NCBI RefSeq assembly: GCF_032075065.1
Contig: NZ_DAMAZC010000009.1
Location: 1 to 49,468, forward strand
DNA from: Atlantibacter sp032075065
GTDB lineage: Bacteria > Pseudomonadota > Gammaproteobacteria > Enterobacterales > Enterobacteriaceae
Reading direction: 5' to 3'
Length of the DNA: 49,468 nt
Positions 39,832 through 49,468 of this stretch are shown here, one piece after another. The position numbers and the translations under genes are program-made. The notes under the pieces were generated by a model. It did not search any database. It saw only the letters and a program-made list of their open reading frames with translations, and was not told where the DNA came from. Every line of letters begins with the position of its first letter. Position 1 is the first letter of the stretch.

Positions 39832-39965
39832 TTTACCCTAAATAATTCGAGTTGCAGGACAAAGCCCAAAGGGCTTTGAACGCCGCTTGCGGCGGCCCTT
39901 TAGGGCGAGGCCGCAAGGCCGAGTCATGCCAACGCACCTGCAACTTGAAGTATGACGGGTATAAA
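39832..39965. repeat. REP/MITE-like intergenic repeat with inverted ends
   Basis: The ends are inverted copies: TTTACCC...ATTCGAGTTGCAGG on the left and, read inward from the right, TTTATACCC...CTTCAAGTTGCAGG. Inside are three small palindromes: AAAGCCCAAAGGGCTTT, CCGCTTGCGG and GGCCGCAAGGCC. The outer sequences resemble a dispersed repeat that I recall from Klebsiella, Enterobacter and Salmonella intergenic regions. It holds no gene and separates yjgK from the pyrBI promoter region. Confidence 0.7.
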
Positions 39966-40194
39966 ACAATGTTTCATTTTTACGAGTTATACGAGGAATC
40001 GCTTCGGGCTACCACCGTTTTGTGGCAAAAATCTGCTTTAGCGCATATTTATTGGCGCATAAGCTTGCAGGTTTTCACGATCTCTTTATGGCAACAGGCC
40101 CATTTTGATTAAATCAGCTTCTTCTTTTTATTCACTATTTCTGATTGGCTATGCAGCGCAACCGCTTCCTAATGTAAATATGTGCATTCTCCGC

Positions 40195-40222
40195 TTGCTA
40201 TGCGATCGCGGCTGAGTATAAT
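40195..40222 (+). promoter_or_regulatory. Promoter of the pyrLBI operon
   Basis: TTGCTA (40195-40200) and TATAAT (40217-40222) are separated by 16 bp, and transcription would start about 20 bp before the pyrL leader. Upstream, between the repeat ending at 39965 and this promoter, the sequence is AT-rich and without a supported gene. Confidence 0.8.
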
Positions 40223-40247
40223 CCGGGACAATTTGCCGGGAGGAAGC

Positions 40248-40349
40248 ATGGTTCTGCGAGTTCGACAAGATGTCCTGACACAACGCCTTAACGCTGGCGT
40301 CGCAGTCCCGTTTTTCTTTCCGTTATCCAATGAAAAAACCCCTCAATGA
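40248..40349 (+). CDS. pyrL: PyrBI operon leader peptide
   Basis: A 33-residue leader (MVLRVRQDVLTQRLNAGVAV then PFFFPLSNEKTPQ) preceded by GGGAGGAAG. The run of T residues coding for PFFFP is the UTP-sensitive pause region: when UTP is scarce, polymerase pauses, the ribosome catches up and translation runs into the terminator (40333-40362), which cannot form. The peptide differs from the 44-residue E. coli PyrL but keeps PFFFPL. Confidence 0.9.
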   Translation: MVLRVRQDVLTQRLNAGVAVPFFFPLSNEKTPQ

Positions 40350-40362
40350 GGGGTTTTTTTTT
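40333..40362 (+). terminator. pyrBI attenuator
   Basis: CCCCTC and GAGGGG form a stem around AAT, with A residues before and nine T residues after it. The pyrL stop codon lies inside the stem, so a ribosome following closely prevents hairpin formation and allows pyrBI expression. Confidence 0.93.
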
Positions 40363-40400
40363 GCCCGGCGTTTGCCCGCCGTTCGAAAAAGGAGAGAGAC

Positions 40401-41336
40401 ATGGCTAATCCGCTCTATCAAAAACATATTATTTCCATCAACGATCTGGACCGTGAAGAGCTTGAACTGGTGCTGGCGACCGCCGCGCGCCTGAAAGCGA
40501 ATCCACAACCGGAGCTGTTGAAGCATAAAGTGGTCGCCAGCTGCTTTTTTGAGGCCTCAACCCGCACCCGTCTCTCGTTTGAAACCTCGATTCACCGCCT
40601 GGGCGCGTCGGTGGTTGGCTTCTCGGACAGCAGCAACACTTCGCTGGGCAAAAAAGGCGAGACCCTGGCGGACACCATTTCGGTGATCAGCACCTACGTG
40701 GATGCGATTGTAATGCGCCATCCGCAGGAAGGCGCGGCGCGCCTCGCCACCGAATTTTCCGGCGGCATCCCGGTATTGAACGCCGGTGACGGCGCGAACC
40801 AGCATCCGACCCAGACGCTGCTCGATCTGTTCACCATCCAGGAAACCCAGGGGCGGCTGGAGAACTTAAACATCGCCATGGTGGGCGATCTCAAATATGG
40901 CCGCACGGTGCATTCGCTGGCCCAGGCGCTGGCGAAATTCAACGGCAACCACTTTTACTTTATCGCCCCGGAAGCGCTGGCCATGCCGCAGTACATTCTC
41001 GATATGCTGGATGAGAAAGGTATCGCCTGGAGCCTGCACGACGCTATCGACGACGTGGTGCGTGAAGTGGACATTCTGTATATGACCCGCGTGCAGAAAG
41101 AGCGTCTCGATCCGTCGGAATACGCCAACGTGAAAGCGCAGTTTATCCTGCGCGCCGCCGACCTCAACGGCGCACGCAGCAATATGAAAGTCCTCCATCC
41201 GCTGCCGCGCATTGATGAGATCACAACCGACGTCGATAAAACCCCGCACGCCTGGTATTTCCAGCAAGCCGGTAACGGCATTTTTGCTCGCCAGGCTCTG
41301 CTGGCGCTGGTTCTCAATCGCGATTTCGCGCTGTAA
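40401..41336 (+). CDS. pyrB: Aspartate carbamoyltransferase, catalytic subunit
   Basis: Joins carbamoyl phosphate and aspartate, the first committed step of pyrimidine synthesis. 311 residues as in E. coli. ASTRTRLSFETSIHRLG holds the carbamoyl-phosphate residues, GDGANQHPTQTLLDLFTI further active-site residues, and LHPLPRIDEI the HPLP aspartate-binding motif. AAGGAGAGAG precedes the ATG. Cotranscribed with pyrI, 13 bp downstream. Confidence 0.98.
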   Translation: MANPLYQKHIISINDLDREELELVLATAARLKANPQPELLKHKVVASCFFEASTRTRLSFETSIHRLGASVVGFSDSSNTSLGKKGETLADTISVISTYVDAIVMRHPQEGAARLATEFSGGIPVLNAGDGANQHPTQTLLDLFTIQETQGRLENLNIAMVGDLKYGRTVHSLAQALAKFNGNHFYFIAPEALAMPQYILDMLDEKGIAWSLHDAIDDVVREVDILYMTRVQKERLDPSEYANVKAQFILRAADLNGARSNMKVLHPLPRIDEITTDVDKTPHAWYFQQAGNGIFARQALLALVLNRDFAL

Positions 41337-41349
41337 GAAGGAGATGAAC

Positions 41350-41814
41350 ATGACTCACGATAATAAACTCCAGGTAGAAGCCATCAGCCGTGGCACCGTT
41401 ATCGACCATATCCCGGCACAGGTAGGCTTTAAGCTTCTTACGCTTTTCAAACTGACCGAGACCGATCAGCGCATCACCATCGGTCTGAACCTGCCGTCCG
41501 GCGAAATGGGCCGCAAAGACCTGATTAAAATTGAAAATACCTTCCTGACCGACGAGCAGGTTAATCAGCTGGCGCTGTACGCGCCTGAGGCTACCGTTAA
41601 CCGTATTGATAATTATGAAGTGGTGGGCAAGAGCCGCCCGAGCCTGCCGGAGCGCATTGAGAAAGTGCTGGTCTGCCCGAACAGTAACTGCATCAGCCGT
41701 GCCGAGCCGGTGGCGTCCAGCTTTAGCGTCAAAAAACGCGCTGAGGATATCGCGCTGAAGTGCAAATACTGCGAGAAAGAGTTTTCGCATCACGTGGTGC
41801 TGGCAGACGGCTAA
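41350..41814 (+). CDS. pyrI: Aspartate carbamoyltransferase, regulatory subunit
   Basis: Binds ATP/CTP/UTP and sets the allosteric state of the PyrB6PyrI6 holoenzyme. The second of two close ATGs (41350) is chosen because AAGGAG lies six bases before it and it gives the family start MTHDNKLQVEAI; 154 residues against 153 in E. coli. The zinc ligands are CPNSNC and CKYC. Confidence 0.96.
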   Translation: MTHDNKLQVEAISRGTVIDHIPAQVGFKLLTLFKLTETDQRITIGLNLPSGEMGRKDLIKIENTFLTDEQVNQLALYAPEATVNRIDNYEVVGKSRPSLPERIEKVLVCPNSNCISRAEPVASSFSVKKRAEDIALKCKYCEKEFSHHVVLADG

Positions 41815-41900
41815 CCGCTGCTCGACAATAACAGCCCTGTACCTTCAGGGTTGCCGGGGTATACTGTGCCCTCTTACCGCTGACAATTTCAGGAGAAACT

Positions 41901-42287
41901 ATGTCCCGCACTATCGCGACGGAAAATGCACCCGCAGCTATCGGCCCTTATGTTCAGGGCGTAGACCTTGGCAGTATGATCATCACTTCCGGTCAGATCC
42001 CGGTTGACCCGAAAACCGGCGCGGTTTCCGAAGATGTCTCTGCGCAAGCGCGTCAGTCTCTGGAAAACGTGAAAGCCATTGTTGAAGCCGCTGGCCTTAA
42101 AGTAGGCGATATCGTGAAAACCACCGTTTTCGTGAAAGATCTCAACGATTTCGCCACCGTTAATGCGACTTATGAAGCGTTCTTCACCGAGCATAACGCT
42201 ACCTTCCCGGCACGTTCCTGTGTGGAAGTCGCCCGTCTGCCGAAAGACGTGAAGATTGAGATTGAAGCCATCGCGGTTCGTCGCTGA
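41901..42287 (+). CDS. ridA: 2-iminobutanoate/2-iminopropanoate deaminase RidA
   Basis: Hydrolyses reactive enamines/imines formed by PLP enzymes such as threonine dehydratase. The 128 residues (YjgF/YER057c family) match E. coli RidA in length; the substrate arginine lies in PARSCVEVARLPKDV near residue 105. CAGGAG precedes the ATG. Ends 24 bp before a shared terminator. Confidence 0.97.
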   Translation: MSRTIATENAPAAIGPYVQGVDLGSMIITSGQIPVDPKTGAVSEDVSAQARQSLENVKAIVEAAGLKVGDIVKTTVFVKDLNDFATVNATYEAFFTEHNATFPARSCVEVARLPKDVKIEIEAIAVRR

Positions 42288-42307
42288 TTTTTTAGCGCCT
42301 GAAAAGC

Positions 42308-42337
42308 CAAAAGCCAGTCTTTCGACTGGCTTTTTTG
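42308..42337. terminator. Bidirectional terminator between ridA and mgtA
   Basis: AAAAGCCAGTC and GACTGGCTTTT pair around TTTC; T residues continue on the plus strand and A residues precede the stem. It can end both convergent genes; mgtA stops just to the right. Confidence 0.92.
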
Positions 42338-42340
42338 TTG

Positions 42341-45055
<2,715 letters not shown>

Positions 45056-45308
45056 AAAAAAGTCCCTCTACGCTTCAATCCTGAGGCGCTGCTGGGCTGC
45101 CAGCACGGCAAAGCCGCCTGGCAGGCACAAATTTTTGCAGGGACGACGTTGCGCCACTGCCTTACGCATCGGTAAAGCAGCAGCAAAAAGGCGCGCTTTA
45201 CCGGAACAGAGTTCCCGTTAAGGGAAGCGGGGTGGGATCGGGATCCATGGAGCCTCCGGTAAAATCAAAAGATACGTGCGTGTTTAATCCACACGGTGAA
45301 TGTTGAGC
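45056..45308 (-). ncRNA. mgtA leader (Mg2+/proline-responsive 5' UTR)
   Basis: About 250 bases lie between the predicted transcription start (near 45308) and the mgtA ATG, close to the 264-base leader known from Salmonella. It contains the small gene mgtL and GC-rich complementary stretches (for example near 45100-45180). In the family the leader folds differently according to Mg2+ and to ribosome progress over mgtL, which controls Rho-dependent termination. The secondary structure was not computed. Confidence 0.75.
45198..45248 (-). CDS. mgtL: mgtA leader peptide MgtL
   Basis: The ATG at 45248 follows GGAG closely and encodes MDPDPTPLPLTGTLFR, 16 residues. The DPDPTPLP start keeps the Asp/Pro pattern at which ribosomes destabilise or stall at low Mg2+ or low proline, which raises mgtA expression. 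The second half differs from the Arg-rich form I recall for E. coli and Salmonella (PRRRLKLFR), but FR at the end is kept. Confidence 0.88.
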   Translation of the reverse strand: MDPDPTPLPLTGTLFR

Positions 45309-45314
45309 GCCGTC

Positions 45315-45349
45315 ACTATAGCGCCAGTGACATAAACCAAACGTAAACC
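45315..45349 (-). promoter_or_regulatory. PhoP-dependent promoter of mgtA
   Basis: On the minus strand GGTTTA-CGTTT-GGTTTA (45333-45349) is a perfect PhoP box (two GTTTA-type hexamers with five bases between). TATAGT (45315-45320) is the -10 element at the distance of a class II PhoP promoter. Confidence 0.9.
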
Positions 45350-45427
45350 AGATTTTGCTCATTGTGCCGCGGTTGGTTAGCATTAAGGTCATTTGTCTAC
45401 TTTCTCTAACCATAACAGGCAACAGGG

Positions 45428-46375
45428 ATGCAAAACCGGCTGACCATTAAAGACATTGCGCGCTTAAGCGGCGTGGGCAAATCCACCGTATCGCGCGTGC
45501 TGAATAATGAGAGCGGCGTCAGCGAACGTACCCGCGAGCGCGTCGAGGCGGTAATGCGCCAGCAGGGGTTTTCCCCTTCCCGTTCCGCGCGCGCCATGCG
45601 CGGCCAGAGCGATAAAGTGGTGGCGATCATCGTCACCCGCCTGGATTCCCTGTCGGAAAACCTTGCCGTCCAGACCATGCTCCCCTGCCTGTATGAGCAG
45701 GGCTATGACCCCATCATGATGGAAAGCCAGTTCTCCCCGGCGCGGGTGGAAGAGCATCTGCGCATTCTGCGCCAGCGCAATATCGACGGGGTGATCCTGT
45801 TCGGATTTACCGGCATCAATGAAGCGCAACTGGTGCCGTGGCGTTCAATGCTGGTGCTGATGGCGCGGGACGCGGCGGGGTTCACCTCGGTGTGTTACGA
45901 CGATGAAGGCGCCATCCAGATATTGATGCAGCGTTTATATCAGCAGGGCCACCGCCACATCAGCTATCTCGGCGTACCGCACAGCGATGTCACTACCGGG
46001 ATGCGCCGCCATCACGCCTATCTGGCTTTTTGCGATGCCCATCATCTCACGCCCCACGCCGTGCTGCCGGGCCTGGCGATGAAACAGGGCTACGAGCGCG
46101 TGGCCGACGTGCTGCATGACGACACCAGCGCGCTGGTGTGCGCCACGGATACCCTGGCTATCGGCGCAAGCAAGTTTTTACAGCAGCATCACGCGAAGCC
46201 CATTCAGCTTGCCAGCGTCGGCAACACGCCGCTGCTGAAGTTCCTGCACCCGGAGATCATCACCGTCGATCCCGGTTATGCCGAAGCGGGTCGCCAGGCG
46301 GCGTTGCAGCTGATTGCCCAAATCACTCATAGCAGCGATCCCCAGCAGATCGTTATCCCCTCCTCGCTGATCTAA
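45428..46375 (+). CDS. treR: Trehalose operon repressor TreR
   Basis: LacI/GalR-family repressor that responds to trehalose-6-phosphate. 315 residues, the E. coli length. Residues 1-55 are the DNA-binding domain (LTIKDIARLSGVGKSTVSRV, with the hinge helix RSARAMRG); the rest is the periplasmic-binding-protein-like effector domain. It lies upstream of treBC in the same direction; the palindrome at 46416-46427 is its probable operator. Confidence 0.96.
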   Translation: MQNRLTIKDIARLSGVGKSTVSRVLNNESGVSERTRERVEAVMRQQGFSPSRSARAMRGQSDKVVAIIVTRLDSLSENLAVQTMLPCLYEQGYDPIMMESQFSPARVEEHLRILRQRNIDGVILFGFTGINEAQLVPWRSMLVLMARDAAGFTSVCYDDEGAIQILMQRLYQQGHRHISYLGVPHSDVTTGMRRHHAYLAFCDAHHLTPHAVLPGLAMKQGYERVADVLHDDTSALVCATDTLAIGASKFLQQHHAKPIQLASVGNTPLLKFLHPEIITVDPGYAEAGRQAALQLIAQITHSSDPQQIVIPSSLI

Positions 46376-46415
46376 CCCGTCGAAAAACCGATTTGTGTGA
46401 TCGCGGCTTCGTTTC

Positions 46416-46427
46416 GGGAACGTTCCC
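46416..46427 (+). promoter_or_regulatory. TreR operator before treB
   Basis: GGGAACGTTCCC is a perfect palindrome with the central CG step typical of LacI/GalR-family operators, 80 bp before treB. TTTGTGTGATCG upstream (46391-46402) resembles one half of a CRP site (TGTGA), consistent with catabolite control; the second half is poor. Confidence 0.75.
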
Positions 46428-46507
46428 ATTTTCCCGAAACGCAAGAATGTTTACCCTTGCCTCCAGTTCTTTCTTAACGCTTCCGTCTCTCTCCGCCATG
46501 AGGCTCC

Positions 46508-47929
46508 ATGATGAGCAAAGTTAAACAACAGGAAATCGATCGTCTGATCGAATTAGTGGGTGGCCGCGACAATATCGCCACGGTAACCCACTGCATTACC
46601 CGCCTGCGCTTTGTGCTGAACAACCCGGCCAAAGCCGATCCCAAAGCCATTGAAACCCTGCCGATGGTGAAAGGCTGTTTTACCAACGCCGGGCAGTTCC
46701 AGGTGGTGATCGGCACCAACGTCGGGGATTACTACCAGGCGCTGATCGCTACCAGCGGCCATAGCTCGGCGAATAAAGAGCAGGCCAAACAGGCGGCGCG
46801 CGCCAATATGAAATGGCACGAACAGTTGATCTCGCATTTTGCGGAGATCTTCTTTCCGCTGCTGCCCGCGCTGATCAGCGGCGGTTTGATCCTCGGCTTT
46901 CGTAATGTGATTGGCGATGTGCCGATGAGCAACGGCCAGACCCTGGCGCAAATGCATCCGTCGCTGCAAGCCATCTATGACTTCCTGTGGCTGATCGGCG
47001 AAGCGATTTTCTTTTATCTGCCGGTGGGGATTTGCTGGTCGGCGGTGCGCAAAATGGGCGGTACGCCGATCCTCGGGATTGTGCTCGGCGTGACTCTGGT
47101 CTCTCCGCAATTGATGAACGCTTATCTGTTGGGTACTCAGGTGCCGGAAGTGTGGAACTTCGGGCTGTTTACCATCGCCAAAGTTGGCTATCAGGCTCAG
47201 GTGATCCCGGCTCTGCTGGCGGGCCTGGCGCTCGGGTTTATCGAAACCCGCCTGAAACGCATCGTACCCGATTATCTATACTTGGTTGTCGTGCCGGTGT
47301 GTTCGCTGATCCTGGCGGTGTTCCTGGCCCATGCGTTCATCGGCCCGTTTGGCCGCATGATTGGCGACGGCGTCGCCTGGGCGGTGCGTCACCTGATGAC
47401 CGGTAGCTTCGCCCCGATTGGCGCGGCGCTGTTTGGCTTCCTGTATGCGCCGCTGGTGATCACCGGGGTCCATCAGACTACGCTGGCTATTGATATGCAG
47501 ATGATCCAGAGTCTCGGCGGTACGCCGGTCTGGCCGCTGATTGCGCTGTCCAACATCGCCCAGGCGTCTGCGGTGGTGGGCATTATTATCGCCAGCCGTA
47601 AACATAACGAGCGGGAGATCTCGGTCCCGGCGGCAATTTCCGCCTATCTCGGCGTGACCGAACCCGCCATGTACGGGATCAACCTGAAATACCGCTTCCC
47701 GATGCTGTGCGCCATGATCGGCTCCGGCCTCGCCGGATTGTTGTGCGGGTTAAGCGGCGTAATGGCCAACGGTATCGGCGTCGGCGGCCTGCCGGGCATC
47801 CTGTCGATTCAACCGCGCTACTGGGAAGTGTTTAGCCTGGCGATGCTGATCGCCATCGTGATCCCTATTGTTCTGACCACGGTGCTTTACCGTCGCAAAT
47901 TCCGTCAGGGCACATTGTTAGTTGTGTAA
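46508..47929 (+). CDS. treB: PTS trehalose-specific EIIBC component
   Basis: Imports trehalose as trehalose-6-phosphate, taking phosphate from EIIA-Glc (Crr). 473 residues as in E. coli. The IIB domain comes first with the phosphorylated cysteine C29 in VTHCITRLRF; the IIC domain (about 105-470) has some ten membrane segments, with GITGVHQ-type loop ITGVHQTTLAIDMQMIQ and the substrate region TEPAMYGINLKYRFPM. ATG ATG duplicates the start; the first matches the E. coli protein. Confidence 0.97.
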   Translation: MMSKVKQQEIDRLIELVGGRDNIATVTHCITRLRFVLNNPAKADPKAIETLPMVKGCFTNAGQFQVVIGTNVGDYYQALIATSGHSSANKEQAKQAARANMKWHEQLISHFAEIFFPLLPALISGGLILGFRNVIGDVPMSNGQTLAQMHPSLQAIYDFLWLIGEAIFFYLPVGICWSAVRKMGGTPILGIVLGVTLVSPQLMNAYLLGTQVPEVWNFGLFTIAKVGYQAQVIPALLAGLALGFIETRLKRIVPDYLYLVVVPVCSLILAVFLAHAFIGPFGRMIGDGVAWAVRHLMTGSFAPIGAALFGFLYAPLVITGVHQTTLAIDMQMIQSLGGTPVWPLIALSNIAQASAVVGIIIASRKHNEREISVPAAISAYLGVTEPAMYGINLKYRFPMLCAMIGSGLAGLLCGLSGVMANGIGVGGLPGILSIQPRYWEVFSLAMLIAIVIPIVLTTVLYRRKFRQGTLLVV

Positions 47930-47968
47930 TTCAGGTTCCGGGTTCTTTCAACTTAAGCAGGTAAGGTT

Positions 47969-49468
47969 ATGACAGCGACGCCTCCCTGGTGGCAACACGG
48001 GGTTATTTATCAAATTTATCCAAAAAGCTTTCAGGACACCACGGGCAGCGGCACCGGCGATTTAGCCGGTGTTACCCGGCGGCTCGACTATCTGAAAACC
48101 CTCGGGGTGGACGCCATCTGGCTGACGCCATTTTATATCTCACCCCAGGTGGACAACGGGTATGACGTGGCGAACTACACCGCCATCGATCCGACCTACG
48201 GCACCCTGGATGATTTTGACCGGCTGGTAGCCGAAGCCCACGATCGGGGCATCCGCATTATTCTCGATATGGTGTTTAACCATACCTCGACCCAGCATGA
48301 CTGGTTTCACCAGGCGGTGAAGCCGCAAAGCCCGTATCGCCAGTTTTATATCTGGCGCGACGGCACGCCGGACGTGTGCCCCACCAACTGGCGCTCGAAG
48401 TTCGGCGGCAGCGCCTGGCGCTGGCACGCCGAAAGCGGCCAGTACTATCTGCATCTGTTCGCGCCGGAGCAGGCGGATCTCAACTGGGAAAACCCGCAGG
48501 TGCGCGCCGAGTTAAAAAAAGTGTGCGAGTTCTGGGCCGATCGCGGCGTGGATGGCTTGCGGCTCGATGTGATTAACCTGATCTCAAAATCTCAGGATTT
48601 CATCGACGATGTGGACGGCGGCGACGGGCGCTGCTTTTATACCGACGGCCCGCGCATCCACGAATTCTTGCAGGAGTTCAGCCGGGATGTGTTTATCCCG
48701 CGCGACCTGATGACCGTGGGCGAGATGTCCTCCACGACCCTGGCGCACTGCCAGCAATACGCCGCGCTGGACGGCGGCGAGCTGTCGATGACCTTTAACT
48801 TCCATCACCTGAAAGTGGACTACCCCGGGGGGTTGAAATGGACGCTGGCGGCCCCGGACTATGTGGCGCTAAAGGCTATTTTCCGCCACTGGCAGCAGGG
48901 GATGCACAACATCGCCTGGAACGCGCTGTTCTGGTGCAACCACGATCAGCCGCGTATCGTGTCGCGCTTCGGCGATGAAGGCGAACTGCGCGTACCGGCG
49001 GCGAAAATGCTGGCTATGGTGCTGCACGGGATGCAGGGCACGCCCTATATCTACCAGGGCGAAGAACTGGGGATGACCAACCCGCATTTTGCGCGCATCA
49101 CCGATTATCGCGATGTGGAAAGCCACAATATGTTCGCCGAGCTGCGCGCCCAGGGGCGCAAACCCGAAGAGCTGCTGGCGATCCTCGCGGCAAAATCGCG
49201 CGATAACAGCCGCACGCCGATGCAATGGGACTCCAGCGAAAATGCGGGCTTCACCCACGGCAAACCGTGGATTGGCCTGTGCGATAACGTCGATACCATC
49301 AACGCCGAACGCGCGCAGGCGGACCCGGATTCGGTATTCCATGCCTATCGCGAGTTGATTCGCCTGCGGAAAGCATGGCCGATATTCACCTGGGGCAACT
49401 ATCACGATTTACTGCCGGATCATCCTTTTTTATGGTGCTACCGTCGTGAATGGCAGGGTCAGCAGCTG
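47969..49468 (+). CDS. treC: Trehalose-6-phosphate hydrolase, 3' end beyond window
   Basis: Splits trehalose-6-phosphate into glucose and glucose-6-phosphate in the cytoplasm. 500 codons are present without a stop; E. coli TreC has 551 residues, so some 50 codons are missing at the window edge. GH13 motifs: DMVFNHTS, GLRLDVINLISK (nucleophile Asp), GEMS (acid/base Glu) and NHDQPRIVSRFG. TAAGG precedes the ATG, 39 bp after treB. Confidence 0.96.
   Translation, partial: MTATPPWWQHGVIYQIYPKSFQDTTGSGTGDLAGVTRRLDYLKTLGVDAIWLTPFYISPQVDNGYDVANYTAIDPTYGTLDDFDRLVAEAHDRGIRIILDMVFNHTSTQHDWFHQAVKPQSPYRQFYIWRDGTPDVCPTNWRSKFGGSAWRWHAESGQYYLHLFAPEQADLNWENPQVRAELKKVCEFWADRGVDGLRLDVINLISKSQDFIDDVDGGDGRCFYTDGPRIHEFLQEFSRDVFIPRDLMTVGEMSSTTLAHCQQYAALDGGELSMTFNFHHLKVDYPGGLKWTLAAPDYVALKAIFRHWQQGMHNIAWNALFWCNHDQPRIVSRFGDEGELRVPAAKMLAMVLHGMQGTPYIYQGEELGMTNPHFARITDYRDVESHNMFAELRAQGRKPEELLAILAAKSRDNSRTPMQWDSSENAGFTHGKPWIGLCDNVDTINAERAQADPDSVFHAYRELIRLRKAWPIFTWGNYHDLLPDHPFLWCYRREWQGQQL

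Noticed and set aside
39969..40112. Open frame of 47 codons (MFHFYELYEESLRATTVLWQ) between the repeat and pyrL
   Set aside because: No ribosome binding site, AT-rich leader region of pyrBI, and the longer form runs through the palindromic repeat.

Overview
The window comes from a member of the Enterobacteriaceae. From about 26.3 kb to the right end the gene order is the conserved chromosomal block known from Salmonella, Klebsiella, Citrobacter and Enterobacter: yjgR, lptG-lptF, pepA-holC-valS, yjgM, miaE, rraB, argI, yjgK, pyrL-pyrB-pyrI, ridA, mgtL-mgtA, treR, treB-treC. The presence of miaE, which E. coli K-12 lacks, argues against K-12-like E. coli; I cannot fix the genus from the sequence alone.

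Positions 1-11382 hold a leftward-reading surface-polysaccharide cluster: rfbB (cut by the window edge), three kinds of glycosyltransferase, ugd (UDP-glucuronate supply) and a broken SGNH/AlgX-like gene. It is built of duplicated modules: two large GT2 proteins are paralogous to each other, two small GT92-like proteins are paralogous to each other, and a roughly 90-residue domain with an 'LSGW...RPDV' signature occurs three times (alone, fused behind a glycosyltransferase, and in the broken SGNH gene). The upstream end is cut by an intact IS3-family element (11383-12603) that has no matching target duplication, so sequence was probably lost or rearranged there.

Positions 12604-24374 are a mosaic of mobile-element genes ending at an integrase beside the tRNA gene leuX: plasmid-type small genes, an ArdC antirestriction protein, a MobH/TraI_2-type relaxase, a RES toxin with its antitoxin, an orphan HipB with a classical HipB operator, and an AbiEi/AbiEii-type pair bracketed by near-identical palindromic arrays. 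No type IV secretion genes are seen, so this is best read as a decayed integrative element or genomic island. The polysaccharide cluster lies on the same side of leuX and may belong to the island, whose far end is not in the window.

The most interesting observation is that the leuX integrase is about 130 residues longer than an ordinary P4-type integrase, and that its C-terminal extension is clearly homologous (about 40% identical by eye over about 110 residues) to the C-terminal domain of the RES antitoxin encoded 6 kb away in the same island. That domain carries the W..(x)N..L.G..P..LL pattern of MbcA/ParS/Xre toxin-binding regions. An integrase-antitoxin fusion would let the recombination enzyme itself neutralise, or be sequestered by, the island's RES toxin. 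The antitoxin promoter also carries four tandem 9-bp repeats, and four tandem 10-bp repeats lie between the integrase and leuX.

To the right of leuX lie a single-chain dihydroxyacetone kinase and then the core genes. Expected regulatory elements are visible there: ARG boxes before argI, the UTP-sensitive pyrL attenuator, the PhoP box and mgtL leader of mgtA, and a palindromic TreR-type operator before treB.
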